DNA from: Neisseriaceae bacterium
GTDB lineage: Bacteria; Pseudomonadota; Gammaproteobacteria; Burkholderiales; Neisseriaceae
Direction of reading: 5' to 3'
NCBI GenBank assembly: GCA_017991555.1
Contig: JAGOQM010000001.1
Coordinates: 186,001 to 250,000 of the forward strand
Length of the DNA: 64,000 nt
This document shows positions 16,133 through 25,611 of the stretch, piece after piece; the stretch's first letter is position 1; each line of letters starts with the position of its first letter. A program made the translations under genes and the position numbers. Below the pieces are notes generated by a model. The model was not told the origin of the DNA. It searched no databases and saw nothing but the letters and a program-made list of their open reading frames with translations.

Positions 16133-17614
16133 ATGGCTTTTTGGGCAGATTTAGGCGTGGATATGACCAATGTGCTGCAAATCATGCTGCCTATTTTGTA
16201 TTGGCTGTTGGTGGCCTCGGTGACGTTTAGATTGTTGATGAAGCGTCAAGTCGTGTCGGTGACTTTAGCATGGTTGATGGTGATCTTTTTGATCCCATTT
16301 ATAGGCGTTTTTTTGTATTTGATCATAGGGGAAATCTATTTAGGTAAGGAACGCGCTAAAAACGCCAACGCCATGATGGCGCCTTTTCATGACTGGGTGA
16401 AGGATTTAAATGCAGCCCCTCGTTTGGTCCTGAAGCAGGCATCGGTGATTGCGACGCCCTTATTTAATTTGTGCCAAAATCGCTTGTCGATTCCCTGTTT
16501 AATGGGCAATGAATTACACATTTTAGACAATGCCACCGAGGCGCTAAAGAGCGTGGTGCAAGACATCGATGCGGCCGATGACAGCATTAAAATGGTGTTT
16601 TACATCTGGCATAACGGCGGTTTGGCCGATGAAGTGAAAGCAGCCCTGATACGGGCTCAAAACAGAGGCGTCAGCTGCCATGTGATGTTGGATTCGGTCG
16701 GCAGTGCGGCTTTTTTTAAAAGCAAAACGCCGGCGCAAATGAGGGCGGTGGGCATCGACATTGTCGAAGCCTTACACGTGAGCCCGGTGCGGATGTTTTT
16801 TCGGCGCATGGACTTGCGCCAGCACCGAAAAATCATCGTCATCGACAACAGCATCGCCTATACTGGCAGTATGAACATGGTCGATCCTGCCTATTTTAAA
16901 CAGGGCGCCAACGTCGGCCAATGGATTGACGTCATGGTGCGCATGACTGGCCCCATCGCCGCCGTGTTGAATGGCCTACACGCTTGGGATTGGGAAATAG
17001 AAACCGGACAGCGCATGCTGCCACCGCACCCGACCCAGCCCGCGATTGCCGTCAGCGGCCACAACAGCCATGCGGTTCAACTGTTGGCGACCGGGCCTGG
17101 CTTTCCTGAAGACTTAATGAATCAATCGCTGCTGTCGGCCATTTACGCGGCCACCACTGAAGTGGTGATCACCACGCCTTACTTTGTGCCGAGCAATTCG
17201 CTCTTAGAAGCGCTTAAAGTGGTGTCTTTTCGCGGCGTGCGGGTACAGCTTATCGTGCCCAAGCACAATGATTCCACCATGGTTAAATGGGCATCGAGGG
17301 CGTTTTTTGATGAACTATTAAGTGCTGGCGTGGAGATTTATCAGTTTACCGGCGGTCTGTTACACACCAAGAGCGTATTGGTGGACAACCAGTTAACCAT
17401 GGTGGGGACGGTTAACATGGACATGCGCAGCCTGTGGTTAAATTTAGAAGTCACGATTGCCGTAGACGATCAGGTGTTTGCCAACGAGGTCGCTTTATTA
17501 CAAGAAGGCTATTTGAATCAGTCGGAGCGTCTGGATGTGGCGGTATGGGCAGAGCGGCCAATTAGGAAAAAGTTTCTGGAAAAGCTGTTTTTCATTATGA
17601 GTCCATTGCTGTAA
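16133..17614 (+). CDS. cls: Cardiolipin synthase
   Basis: A 493-residue phospholipase-D superfamily enzyme joining two phosphatidylglycerols into cardiolipin. Two N-terminal membrane helices (about 10-65) precede two HKD motifs: HRKIIVIDNSIAYTGS (about 233) and HTKSVLVDNQLTMVGT (about 407). The ATG at 16133 is preceded by AAGGGG. Length suits bacterial ClsA-type enzymes. It is a single gene. Confidence 0.93.
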   Translation: MAFWADLGVDMTNVLQIMLPILYWLLVASVTFRLLMKRQVVSVTLAWLMVIFLIPFIGVFLYLIIGEIYLGKERAKNANAMMAPFHDWVKDLNAAPRLVLKQASVIATPLFNLCQNRLSIPCLMGNELHILDNATEALKSVVQDIDAADDSIKMVFYIWHNGGLADEVKAALIRAQNRGVSCHVMLDSVGSAAFFKSKTPAQMRAVGIDIVEALHVSPVRMFFRRMDLRQHRKIIVIDNSIAYTGSMNMVDPAYFKQGANVGQWIDVMVRMTGPIAAVLNGLHAWDWEIETGQRMLPPHPTQPAIAVSGHNSHAVQLLATGPGFPEDLMNQSLLSAIYAATTEVVITTPYFVPSNSLLEALKVVSFRGVRVQLIVPKHNDSTMVKWASRAFFDELLSAGVEIYQFTGGLLHTKSVLVDNQLTMVGTVNMDMRSLWLNLEVTIAVDDQVFANEVALLQEGYLNQSERLDVAVWAERPIRKKFLEKLFFIMSPLL

Positions 17615-17667
17615 TGGGCACAGTGTGCTAAAAATAGGGCGACGACGTATAGGCTGAATCGGTTTTT

Positions 17668-17702
17668 AATGGCTGCTTCTCTCATATGAAGAAGCAGCCA
17701 TT
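17668..17702. repeat. Perfect 13-bp inverted repeat between cls and argB
   Basis: AATGGCTGCTTCT (17668-17680) pairs with 17690-17702; the loop contains the palindrome TCATATGA. No T-run follows. It sits 54 bp after cls and 46 bp before argB, so it could end cls transcripts or be a regulator site. Confidence 0.6.
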
Positions 17703-17724
17703 GCTGCATTTAGACATTTATTGA

Positions 17725-18624
<900 letters not shown>

Positions 18625-18643
18625 CCACGCTCACCTCATCACC

Positions 18644-18680
18644 AAACCCTTTTATTCCTAGTCGAATCAAAGGGTTTTTT
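18644..18680 (+). terminator. argB terminator
   Basis: AAACCCTTT (18644-18652) pairs with AAAGGGTTT (18669-18677), loop of 16 bases, then T-run. Confidence 0.8.
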
Positions 18681-18785
18681 AATGTTAAGGTAAAGCGATT
18701 AAGCCATAGCGTGATTTAATCAGCGTAGGCTTTACTTCTCTTCCTATTTGTTATTGAATGAGGGCCTAACGACAAAAGGAATGCT

Positions 18786-19502
18786 ATGAATATTGTGATT
18801 GTGGGGGCCAGTAAGGGGCTAGGGCGTGCGCTGCTAGAGGGGCTTGGCGGTGCCGAAGACCAAGTGTATGGGGTCGCGCGTAAACAGCCCGTCGGGGCAG
18901 TGCAAGCATCAGCCGGGACGGTGCATTGGATTGAGGCCGACCTGAGCCAGCCACAACAGGCAGTGGGGGTAATTGCAGCAGGGTTACCCGAGGTTGTGGA
19001 CGTGTTGATTTACAATTTGGGCCTGTGGGAGGCCAACGCCTTTGCCGATGATTATGATTTTCAGCAGGATGACGATTTAGAAATCATGACCATAGTGAAC
19101 AGCAATGTCACGGCCACGATTTTACTCATCAAGCGCCTGATGCCAAAAGTCCTCGCTTCTAGCCGACCGCGCATCATCCTCACCGGTTCGACCTCGGCGC
19201 TGCGCCAAAGTGGGCGGCCAGAAGTCACCTTTGGTGCCACCAAAACAGCCCTTAATGGCATTGCCGACGCGCTTAGAGAAGGGTATCGGGCTCAAAAGCT
19301 AGGGGTGACGACTTTGCAGCTAGGCTATTTAAATACCGATGATGACCTGTCGGTGCCGGTGGCAGAGGCTGCCCGAGCTGGGGCGGGAGAAACCATTCCG
19401 GTGCATGATGTGGTCTTGATGACCAAGAGCTTATTACAGCTGTCTGAAGCCTCGTTTGTGCGCGAGCTGTGTTTGCCCGCAATCTTGGATCAACGCTTTT
19501 AA
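18786..19502 (+). CDS. SDR-family oxidoreductase-like protein with altered active site
   Basis: A 238-residue Rossmann protein of the short-chain dehydrogenase family. The cofactor motif GASKGLG (about 7-13) and the Asn segment IYNLGLW (about 75) are intact, as is Ser135/Ser137 in the catalytic strand. The YxxxK motif, however, reads F149-G-A-T-K153: the catalytic Tyr is replaced by Phe. The protein may therefore bind NAD(P) without classical reductase activity, or use other chemistry. It stands alone with a bidirectional terminator downstream; no substrate can be proposed. Confidence 0.82.
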   Translation: MNIVIVGASKGLGRALLEGLGGAEDQVYGVARKQPVGAVQASAGTVHWIEADLSQPQQAVGVIAAGLPEVVDVLIYNLGLWEANAFADDYDFQQDDDLEIMTIVNSNVTATILLIKRLMPKVLASSRPRIILTGSTSALRQSGRPEVTFGATKTALNGIADALREGYRAQKLGVTTLQLGYLNTDDDLSVPVAEAARAGAGETIPVHDVVLMTKSLLQLSEASFVRELCLPAILDQRF

Positions 19503-19528
19503 GCACGCTGTTTTAAAATAGAATGTTT

Positions 19529-19564
19529 AAAAAAAGGCCCTAGCAGAAGCTAGGGCCTTTTTTT
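19529..19564. terminator. Bidirectional terminator SDR / BOF gene
   Basis: AAAGGCCCTAGC (19533-19544) and GCTAGGGCCTTT (19549-19560) are perfect 12-bp arms with flanking A- and T-runs between convergent genes. Confidence 0.88.
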
Positions 19565-19934
19565 AATTCATTTTGGTAATCAAGTCGACGTCGACTTCGG
19601 TACCGCGGCGGTCTTTGTCGATCTCACCGTAGAGCTCCACAATGTCATTGGGGCCAACAACCTGGCCACGCCATTTATCTTGGTCGATTTCAACCGTGAT
19701 GGTGCCAGTGTTGTCCTGCAGTTGGTACTTATCCTTACTGAGCTGTTTGACTAGCTTACCCTGTAGGCGAACCTTGCTGTCGTCCGGTAGCGTTAGCGCC
19801 TGCTTGATGTTGCTTAGGTTAATGGTGGTGCCTGGGCCAGTATAACCGCTGGCGGCATTATTCACATAGCCGCCCTGGGCCAAAACGAGCGTGCTGCAAC
19901 CAAGTAAAGCGATCGCCAAAGTTTTTTTAAGCAT
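19563..19934 (-). CDS. YgiW/YdeI-family (BOF) periplasmic OB-fold protein
   Basis: A 123-residue exported protein. A Sec signal peptide (about 1-19, ending LVLAQ) precedes an OB-fold with the family markers VRLQGKLVKQL, YQLQDNTGTITVEID (about 81) and VVGPNDIVELYGEIDKD. YgiW/YdeI proteins are small periplasmic stress-tolerance factors (peptides, peroxide, cadmium); their ligand is not established. The ATG at 19934 follows AGGAGTTAAC. It shares its terminator with the SDR gene. Confidence 0.88.
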   Translation of the reverse strand: MLKKTLAIALLGCSTLVLAQGGYVNNAASGYTGPGTTINLSNIKQALTLPDDSKVRLQGKLVKQLSKDKYQLQDNTGTITVEIDQDKWRGQVVGPNDIVELYGEIDKDRRGTEVDVDLITKMN

Positions 19935-20043
19935 GGTTAACTCCTAAAGATGGACTCATGAAGCCCCAGCTCATGCCTGATCCACATCAAAAATGAGCGA
20001 GACCTTAATAAAAGTGTCGCTCATTTTAAATAAAAAGTACAGC

Positions 20044-20187
20044 TTAACGCGAGATGTCTTCGTTAGTGGGTTGTACGTGTGGAGGCGGCGCATCAATCGC
20101 GGTGGCTTTTCTTGCCTCTTTGGCCTGGTTAACGCAAGCGGTTAAAGACAAAGAGGCCAGAATAATGCTTAGCCAAACTGTTTTCAT
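20044..20187 (-). CDS. Small 47-residue lipoprotein
   Basis: A short gene read leftward from ATG 20187 behind AGGAGT. The product opens MKTVWLSIILASLSLTACVN: a basic-poor signal peptide ending in the lipobox LTAC, so Cys18 should be lipidated. The mature part is about 30 residues, with KEARKA and a Pro-rich APPPHVQP tail. Asn at mature position +3 gives no Asp retention signal, so outer-membrane placement is plausible. It lacks recognisable homologues by eye and resembles small entericidin-type lipoproteins only in layout. It lies 109 bp upstream of the BOF gene, on the same strand. Confidence 0.72.
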   Translation of the reverse strand: MKTVWLSIILASLSLTACVNQAKEARKATAIDAPPPHVQPTNEDISR

Positions 20188-20611
20188 AATGGGACTCCTG
20201 GTGGGTGTTCTGTGTATTGTCATGTTTTGGGTGTTGCCCTATTGTACTGCTAGGGGGTGATAATGACAAAATATATTGGGTTACATTTAATTTGCCTAAG
20301 GATAAAAATTCGTATTCTTTTTTTTGGATAAAAGAAAGGGCACGGCGCAGAGAATTACGAAGCTAAAGTACTGACAGTGTCGGCAGTGTAAAATAGGCTC
20401 TAGACCATGAGTGCCTAGCAGCATCTCTGAGGTATTCACACCTAATGAACACTGGTCAATATATTGCCAGAGTTTTGTGTGGTGATAGGATCGTTGGGTG
20501 GCCTTAATCCTAAATCCTAGTCATGGATTAGCACACTAGAGAGCTACTGGGGTGCAGCCTCAGTAAAAATGGCAATGTAAAATCTGCCAAATCTGCCATA
20601 TCTGCCTGGCT
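20188..20611. other. Gap between the lipoprotein gene and the IS remnant
   Basis: About 420 bp. An AT-rich stretch (about 20255-20340) could hold the leftward lipoprotein promoter. The rest (20341-20611) looks like degenerate DNA, possibly decayed IS sequence; short ATCTGCCA-type repeats occur at 20582-20606. No intact ORF or clear IS terminal repeat was found. Confidence 0.35.
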
Positions 20612-20875
20612 CAAGAGTTTATACGTCCACATACGCCGCAGCAAAACGGCATGGCTGAAAGTTTGATTCGAACGGTCAAAAAGCAATGCTTATGGTTATA
20701 TAACTTTGAATCACTCAGTGCTGCCAGGCTAGATTTGGGCCGCTGGTTTCAATTCTATAACCATGAGCGGTCGCATCAGGTTTTCAAGATGAAAACCCCT
20801 GCTGAAGCGTATGCTTTAGCAGCTAAAGTTGAGCAGAAACTGTTGGGTCATTACAGTATTACACAGCTAATGTAA
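20612..20875 (+). pseudogene. C-terminal remnant of an IS3-family transposase
   Basis: The frame reads QEFIRPHTPQQNGMAESLIR onward to a stop at 20875, about 87 residues. This is the end of an IS3-type DDE integrase domain: the PHTPQQNG block, the final catalytic Glu (MAESLIRTVK) and the FQFYNHERSHQ...TPAEAY tail. The N-terminal part with both catalytic Asp residues and OrfA is missing, so it cannot transpose. It borders the AT-rich polysaccharide locus and marks past mobility there. Confidence 0.85.
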
Positions 20876-20912
20876 TTAGATGTTTTGAAAATAAGTCGCC
20901 GGTTAAATACGA

Positions 20913-21752
20913 TTAATTACTGCGTAATACACTATAGACGTAATTCAATAATGAGGCTGGCAATAATCTTGGCGCAGATCTTAAAATAAAAATAGGTATA
21001 CCAGAAAGATAATGCTGAAATTGAAGTTTATTTTTAAGCTGCATCATTTGCCATTCACTTTTTATATAAACCAATCCACGTCGGCGGCCTAGCATGGCTT
21101 TTCTTGAGCGCATATATACCAAAACTTGATCCAAATTAGTGGTTTTATAGCCTGCAGCTAAAATACGGATCCATAAGTTATAGTCCTCCATGAGTAAATG
21201 GTGCTGATAACCACCTACGTCTTGAATGACCGTTCTTTTATACATGGTCGAAGGGTGATTAAAAGGAGAGCGTTTTTTGGCATAACTTATGATTTCGTCA
21301 TGAGATGTTGGTACTTTTTTAATTGAAAGTGGGTTATTTACACTTCCTTCAAATTCAATAATTTGCCCACCGACAAGAACCACGTCTGGATGATTCATTA
21401 AAAATTTTAATTGTCGTTCAAATCTATCTGGTACAGCAAGGTCGTCAGTATCCATTATGGCAACATAGTCATATAAGCATTCATTCAAACCAATATTTTT
21501 TGCTTTTCCTGTTCCTACATTTTCAGATAGTTTTGTCGTTTTAAATATGTGAGGATAGGTGTTCAGCCAAGAATCTATGACGCTATATAGTTCAGGGGTT
21601 AAAGGACCGTCTTGAATCAAAATTATTTCATCAGGCTTACAGGTTTGTTTATCCCAAATACTTTCTAAAGCTTCCTGAAAGTGCTTAGCGTCTTCTTTAT
21701 AATAGATAGACATTAATACTGAAAATTTTGGAATAGTCGTTAGGTTTGTCAT
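20913..21752 (-). CDS. Family 2 glycosyltransferase (AmsE-like)
   Basis: A 279-residue GT-A glycosyltransferase. It has FSVLMSIYYKED at the start, LIQDGP (about 45), the metal-binding IMDTDDLAVPDRFE (about 98) and LLMEDYNLWIRIL (about 185), a layout like AmsE and other exopolysaccharide GT2 enzymes. A short hydrophobic C-terminal stretch may aid membrane contact. It is the last gene of the leftward polysaccharide operon and overlaps the glycerophosphotransferase gene by 4 bp. Donor and acceptor sugars are unknown. Confidence 0.85.
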   Translation of the reverse strand: MTNLTTIPKFSVLMSIYYKEDAKHFQEALESIWDKQTCKPDEIILIQDGPLTPELYSVIDSWLNTYPHIFKTTKLSENVGTGKAKNIGLNECLYDYVAIMDTDDLAVPDRFERQLKFLMNHPDVVLVGGQIIEFEGSVNNPLSIKKVPTSHDEIISYAKKRSPFNHPSTMYKRTVIQDVGGYQHHLLMEDYNLWIRILAAGYKTTNLDQVLVYMRSRKAMLGRRRGLVYIKSEWQMMQLKNKLQFQHYLSGIPIFILRSAPRLLPASLLNYVYSVLRSN

Positions 21753-22948
21753 TTTTTTAATTTTATAAAATTTAATAAAGATTCTGTAGCATTACCATGA
21801 TGATACTCATGAAATTGATTGCGTATTTGATTCCGAAATTTTTTATATTCATCTTCATCTGGCTGCATAAATGTACTTAAGTAATGACAGAGCTCATTAT
21901 AAGTTGAGATTTTCGATCCTGGCATTAACGCTAATGGGTTTGGAAAATTAAAACCTCGTGTATTCTCATATTTTTCGATGTCGTCGATCGTAAAGCCTAT
22001 AGGCTTGTCCAATAGTAAATAATCAAAATAAATAGAAGAGTAATCAGTGAGTAATCCATCAAAAGCGTTTACAAATTGGTAGTTAATGATTTTGGTACTA
22101 TTTAAGTCATCATTTCTAACCAAGCTAATGTTTGAAAGATTTGGTAAGTTGACTAACTCATTATTAAGACTCGAATATGGATGTAATTTAATTACAAATA
22201 ATAATGATAAATTTTTTAGAAAGGAGTTTAATTTAACTATATCGTCTATAGATTTAAGAATAGGTAAATCAAGCTCATCATCAGAGCTAACGCCATCACT
22301 ATAACGACCATTTATAGAGCGCCTGAAGGTAGGCATCCATAGGATACTTTTTTTATAATCACCTTGTTGGCGAGACATCAGTTGCCAAACTAAAGGATTT
22401 TTAATAAATAAGTGGTCATTCTTTGGGTAACCGTTAATTAATATTTTATCCTTACTGCAGCCAAAAGAGTCTTCAAAGATTTGACTCAAAGACGAATGAG
22501 GCACAATAATCTTAGTAAAATCATCATATCGATCTAATGCTGTTAATTGCTCATTAGCAAGGATGCCAATTTTTTTTAAAGGTATCCCGTGCCAAAGTGA
22601 AATAACCATTTGGGATTTACTGGGTTTTATTTTTAATGTGCCACCGTCATAAAAGCAAAATTTTGCGTTCAAGAAAATGAATGGAGCAAGTAAAGTGGGT
22701 ATATGAGTGACATTTTTGACACTATTTTTTTCTTTAATAGGATCGGGTGTGCTCACATAAATTTTGTATTTATTATTATAGCCACGGTCTAGCATTAATT
22801 GAAGTAAGGCTTTGTTATTATCATTAAAATTATAATTATTACTAAAAAAAAGGATTGTGTTATCCTTTTTTGGTATAACAATATTTATTATGCTAAATAA
22901 ACGCATAATATATAACGCAAATATTTTCGCTAAACGACTTATATGCAT
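21749..22948 (-). CDS. CDP-glycerol glycerophosphotransferase (TagB/TagF-type)
   Basis: A 399-residue enzyme with the Glyphos_transf pattern: SLWHGIPLKKIG (about 113), VPHSSL (about 149), GYPKND (about 172), ILWMPTFRRS (about 200), FVIKLHPYS (about 252) and the CDP-glycerol-binding LLTDYSSIYFDYLLLDKP (about 298). Such enzymes transfer glycerol phosphate from CDP-glycerol to a lipid-linked or glycan acceptor, at the cytoplasmic face. The gene is 6 bp from tagD, which would supply the donor. The single enzyme could add one phosphoglycerol per repeat rather than build a long teichoic acid. Confidence 0.9.
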   Translation of the reverse strand: MHISRLAKIFALYIMRLFSIINIVIPKKDNTILFFSNNYNFNDNNKALLQLMLDRGYNNKYKIYVSTPDPIKEKNSVKNVTHIPTLLAPFIFLNAKFCFYDGGTLKIKPSKSQMVISLWHGIPLKKIGILANEQLTALDRYDDFTKIIVPHSSLSQIFEDSFGCSKDKILINGYPKNDHLFIKNPLVWQLMSRQQGDYKKSILWMPTFRRSINGRYSDGVSSDDELDLPILKSIDDIVKLNSFLKNLSLLFVIKLHPYSSLNNELVNLPNLSNISLVRNDDLNSTKIINYQFVNAFDGLLTDYSSIYFDYLLLDKPIGFTIDDIEKYENTRGFNFPNPLALMPGSKISTYNELCHYLSTFMQPDEDEYKKFRNQIRNQFHEYHHGNATESLLNFIKLKK

Positions 22949-22954
22949 AGTTAC

Positions 22955-23344
22955 TTATACTTTCATGTCATTTTTAATTTTAGTTGTAGAAATTTCAGGG
23001 GTACGGTCTAAATATCGTACGTCACAATACGGCTTCAAATTATCAAAATGACCAGCCCAGTCATTTCCAATCACAAACTGATCGATGTGATATAGCTTGA
23101 TGTCTGTTATTTTTTGTTCCCAGTTTTCTTCAGGAATAACTAGGTCTACATATCGTATTGACTCTAAAAGTTTTTTTCTTTCTTCGTAAGTGAAGTAGCA
23201 AATTTTATTTTTAGCGGCTAAGTTAAACTCATCCGTTGATAAGCCAACCACAAGATAGTCACCTAATTCTTTAGCCTGTTTTAATAAATTAATATGACCG
23301 TAATGTAGTAGGTCAAAAGTACCGTAGGTAATTACTCGTTTCAT
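22955..23344 (-). CDS. tagD: Glycerol-3-phosphate cytidylyltransferase
   Basis: A 129-residue nucleotidyltransferase making CDP-glycerol from CTP and sn-glycerol 3-phosphate. It has GTFDLLHYGHINLL (about 8-21, with the HxGH motif) and the C-terminal RTPEISTTKIK (about 113), both diagnostic for TagD/GCT. Length equals the Bacillus enzyme. It sits between the glycerophosphotransferase and a GT2 gene. Low GC matches the locus rather than the flanking chromosome. Confidence 0.93.
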   Translation of the reverse strand: MKRVITYGTFDLLHYGHINLLKQAKELGDYLVVGLSTDEFNLAAKNKICYFTYEERKKLLESIRYVDLVIPEENWEQKITDIKLYHIDQFVIGNDWAGHFDNLKPYCDVRYLDRTPEISTTKIKNDMKV

Positions 23345-23361
23345 TTGAGACCTTTAATAAA

Positions 23362-24339
23362 TTACAAAGATTTTTCTTTGAATTTTACAACATATTTAAA
23401 TAGGATGGGAGTATGTTTAATTAGCAATAAAGACATCATTCTTACTTTATCCTTGCTAATAAATTTAAGAATATTCCTTGTGGAGAATATATCTTTATCT
23501 ACAGTTTTAAATAAAAATTTCATATCAATGCTATAGTTGGGAGAGTACTGGGCAAAATTTATAGCGGCATAGAAAACATAGTTTACTAAATAGCTATATT
23601 GATAATAGTTTGCGTAAACATCATAAATATTTTCCTCGTAGAGAAAGTCTTTATATGATTGAGAAACAGCTAGTCTACTGTTTAAATAGTTCTCATCGTA
23701 TTGATGCATAATAGAACCAGCTCTTTGTAGGTAGTTGTATAGTGGTTTGTTTATACTAACGATTTTTTTATTGTACAGTAAACGAAAGCACAAATGTGTA
23801 TCTTCATATGTGATGTTTTCATTAAAGTATACGCCATCAAAAACATTTCTTTTGAACAGCTTGTCACACATAAAAGATGTGATGCTACGTAAAGTTAACA
23901 GTATGTCTTTTTTCTGATAATAATCTGTCGCATTGCTATAGTTTATTTTGATGTGCTGACCATCCTCAGAAATATAATTCATTGCGCAGACACAAATGTC
24001 AGCTTTTTCCAAAGTGATTTTTTTGATTAAACACTCCAGAAAATCTGGTTCAATAGTATCATCACTGTCTAAGAAGGCTATATATTCACCTGTTGCATGT
24101 TTCAGGCCAAGGTTACGAGCTGAGCCAAGGCCGCCATTTTTTTTGGTAATAATGTGAAAGCGAGGGTCATTCCCTATAATGTCTTTAGCAAGCTCAATTG
24201 AATTATCAGGGCTACCATCATCAACAACCAGAGCTTCAAAGTTAGGATAGGTTTGTTTTAATACGCTAGATAGGCATGATTCTATATAGGCGGAAACATT
24301 ATAAACAGGAATAATGAGTGAAATTTTATTATTTAACAT
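23362..24339 (-). CDS. Family 2 glycosyltransferase
   Basis: A 325-residue GT-A enzyme. Diagnostic blocks: ISLIIPVYNVSAYIESCL (about 6), ALVVDDGSPDNS (about 35), GGLGSARNLGLKHATGEYIA (about 69) and FLDSDDTIEP (about 89), with YEDTHLCFRLL (about 178) as acceptor-side motif. It probably adds one sugar of the repeat unit. It overlaps the flippase gene by 11 bp. Specificity cannot be read from sequence. Confidence 0.88.
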   Translation of the reverse strand: MLNNKISLIIPVYNVSAYIESCLSSVLKQTYPNFEALVVDDGSPDNSIELAKDIIGNDPRFHIITKKNGGLGSARNLGLKHATGEYIAFLDSDDTIEPDFLECLIKKITLEKADICVCAMNYISEDGQHIKINYSNATDYYQKKDILLTLRSITSFMCDKLFKRNVFDGVYFNENITYEDTHLCFRLLYNKKIVSINKPLYNYLQRAGSIMHQYDENYLNSRLAVSQSYKDFLYEENIYDVYANYYQYSYLVNYVFYAAINFAQYSPNYSIDMKFLFKTVDKDIFSTRNILKFISKDKVRMMSLLLIKHTPILFKYVVKFKEKSL

Positions 24340-25609
24340 GAATTGCCCTGGATGGTTTTAAGTATTTTTTTATGTCTGTGAGTTTAAGGCAAATAATAAA
24401 CAATCCTAAACAGCTAATTATTTCAGTTATTAGAATAGAATAACCAGCACCAATAGCCCCATATTTAGAGCTTAATAGAATAGTATAAGGTATGTGTAAA
24501 ATAGCGGTGACTATAGGCATAATAAAGTACGGTTTTTTATAACCTAGTGGTAGTAATAAGTAATTAGCAAATATAACTGCATATGGTGTAAGAATGATCA
24601 TAGGGGCCATTGTTTTTAAAATGGTTTGGGTGTGACTAAACTCTTCTCCCAGCACTAAAGGAGCAAGCATAGGTACTATATAATAAAAAAATATGCTACC
24701 TAGAACAGCAAAAGGAAAAAGGTAAAAAATTAGCTTTCTAACAAATAGATAACCCTCAGTGGGGTTGTCAGCGAATAATTTAGATGCTCTCGGGTAAAAG
24801 ACTTGGCCTAAAACTAAAAATAATCCAGTTAGTGCACCTCTAATCCTAAAACTTGCAGAGTAGTAGCCTACTTCTTCAAATGTATTGACTAGACCAAGAA
24901 TTAGCGGGGTACTTGCGTTGTAAACACTAATAGCTAAAGTACCAATAAATAGAGGTAAGGACTCATACAAAGCATTTTTAATTCCATGTATATTTATTTT
25001 GGCTTTTTTAATTATGTTTTCTTTTGAAACTAAATATAAAGCTAGGATAGCTGCCAGTAAAATTGTAGCACTTTGGATGGCGCTTGCAAGAACTACATCA
25101 GCAGGGCTTCTAACCATCCAAAATAATAATGGAATGGTGAATAGTTTACAGCACGAGGTAATGATTGAAACTTGGCTGACTTTCTCAAGCCCTTGAAAAA
25201 ACCAATCTGGTGTTATAATCGCAGCAATGACTTGAATAGATAAAGCCAAGATAATCCAGCGAACCTCATAAACTGTATCTATTTGAATAATGACTAACGT
25301 CATGGCAAATAGAGAAACCAATGCTAACAAGCTTTTAGAGTAAATAGTTTCCCAAAAAATCTCATTTATTTTTTGAGGGCTGTGCCTATTGAGCGATATT
25401 TTTTTTGTTGTACTCAAATTGAAACCAAAATTAGTCAATAAAATAGCGTATTGAATAATGCTTAAACCGATATTCATTGCGCCATACTCATATACCCCCA
25501 ATGTTCTAGTTAAATAGGGAAGCGTTAGGAGAGGGACTAAGTAATTGATGCCTTGCATAAAGAATAAGGCAACAATATTTCTTTTTAAGGAAGCCATTGG
25601 AGCAGTCAT
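24329..25609 (-). CDS. wzx: Wzx-type polysaccharide flippase
   Basis: A 426-residue MOP-superfamily membrane protein with about 12 to 14 helices, opening NIVALFFMQGINYLVPLLTL followed by PYLTRTLGVYEYG, typical of O-antigen/capsule flippases. It would move undecaprenyl-linked repeat units across the inner membrane. It lies 2 bp after galU and overlaps the GT2 gene downstream. The start at 25609 is ATG behind a weak ribosome-binding site; a second Met at residue 5 is possible. Confidence 0.85.
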   Translation of the reverse strand: MTAPMASLKRNIVALFFMQGINYLVPLLTLPYLTRTLGVYEYGAMNIGLSIIQYAILLTNFGFNLSTTKKISLNRHSPQKINEIFWETIYSKSLLALVSLFAMTLVIIQIDTVYEVRWIILALSIQVIAAIITPDWFFQGLEKVSQVSIITSCCKLFTIPLLFWMVRSPADVVLASAIQSATILLAAILALYLVSKENIIKKAKINIHGIKNALYESLPLFIGTLAISVYNASTPLILGLVNTFEEVGYYSASFRIRGALTGLFLVLGQVFYPRASKLFADNPTEGYLFVRKLIFYLFPFAVLGSIFFYYIVPMLAPLVLGEEFSHTQTILKTMAPMIILTPYAVIFANYLLLPLGYKKPYFIMPIVTAILHIPYTILLSSKYGAIGAGYSILITEIISCLGLFIICLKLTDIKKYLKPSRAIHVK

Positions 25610-25611
25610 TT

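Noticed and set aside
20054..20260. Rightward 68-residue hydrophobic ORF
   Set aside because: It is antisense to the lipoprotein gene, has no ribosome-binding site and no family features.
20582..20606. Short ATCTGCCA-type repeats as a possible CRISPR or satellite
   Set aside because: Only two to three partial copies occur, with no regular spacer; they look like decay in IS-derived sequence.
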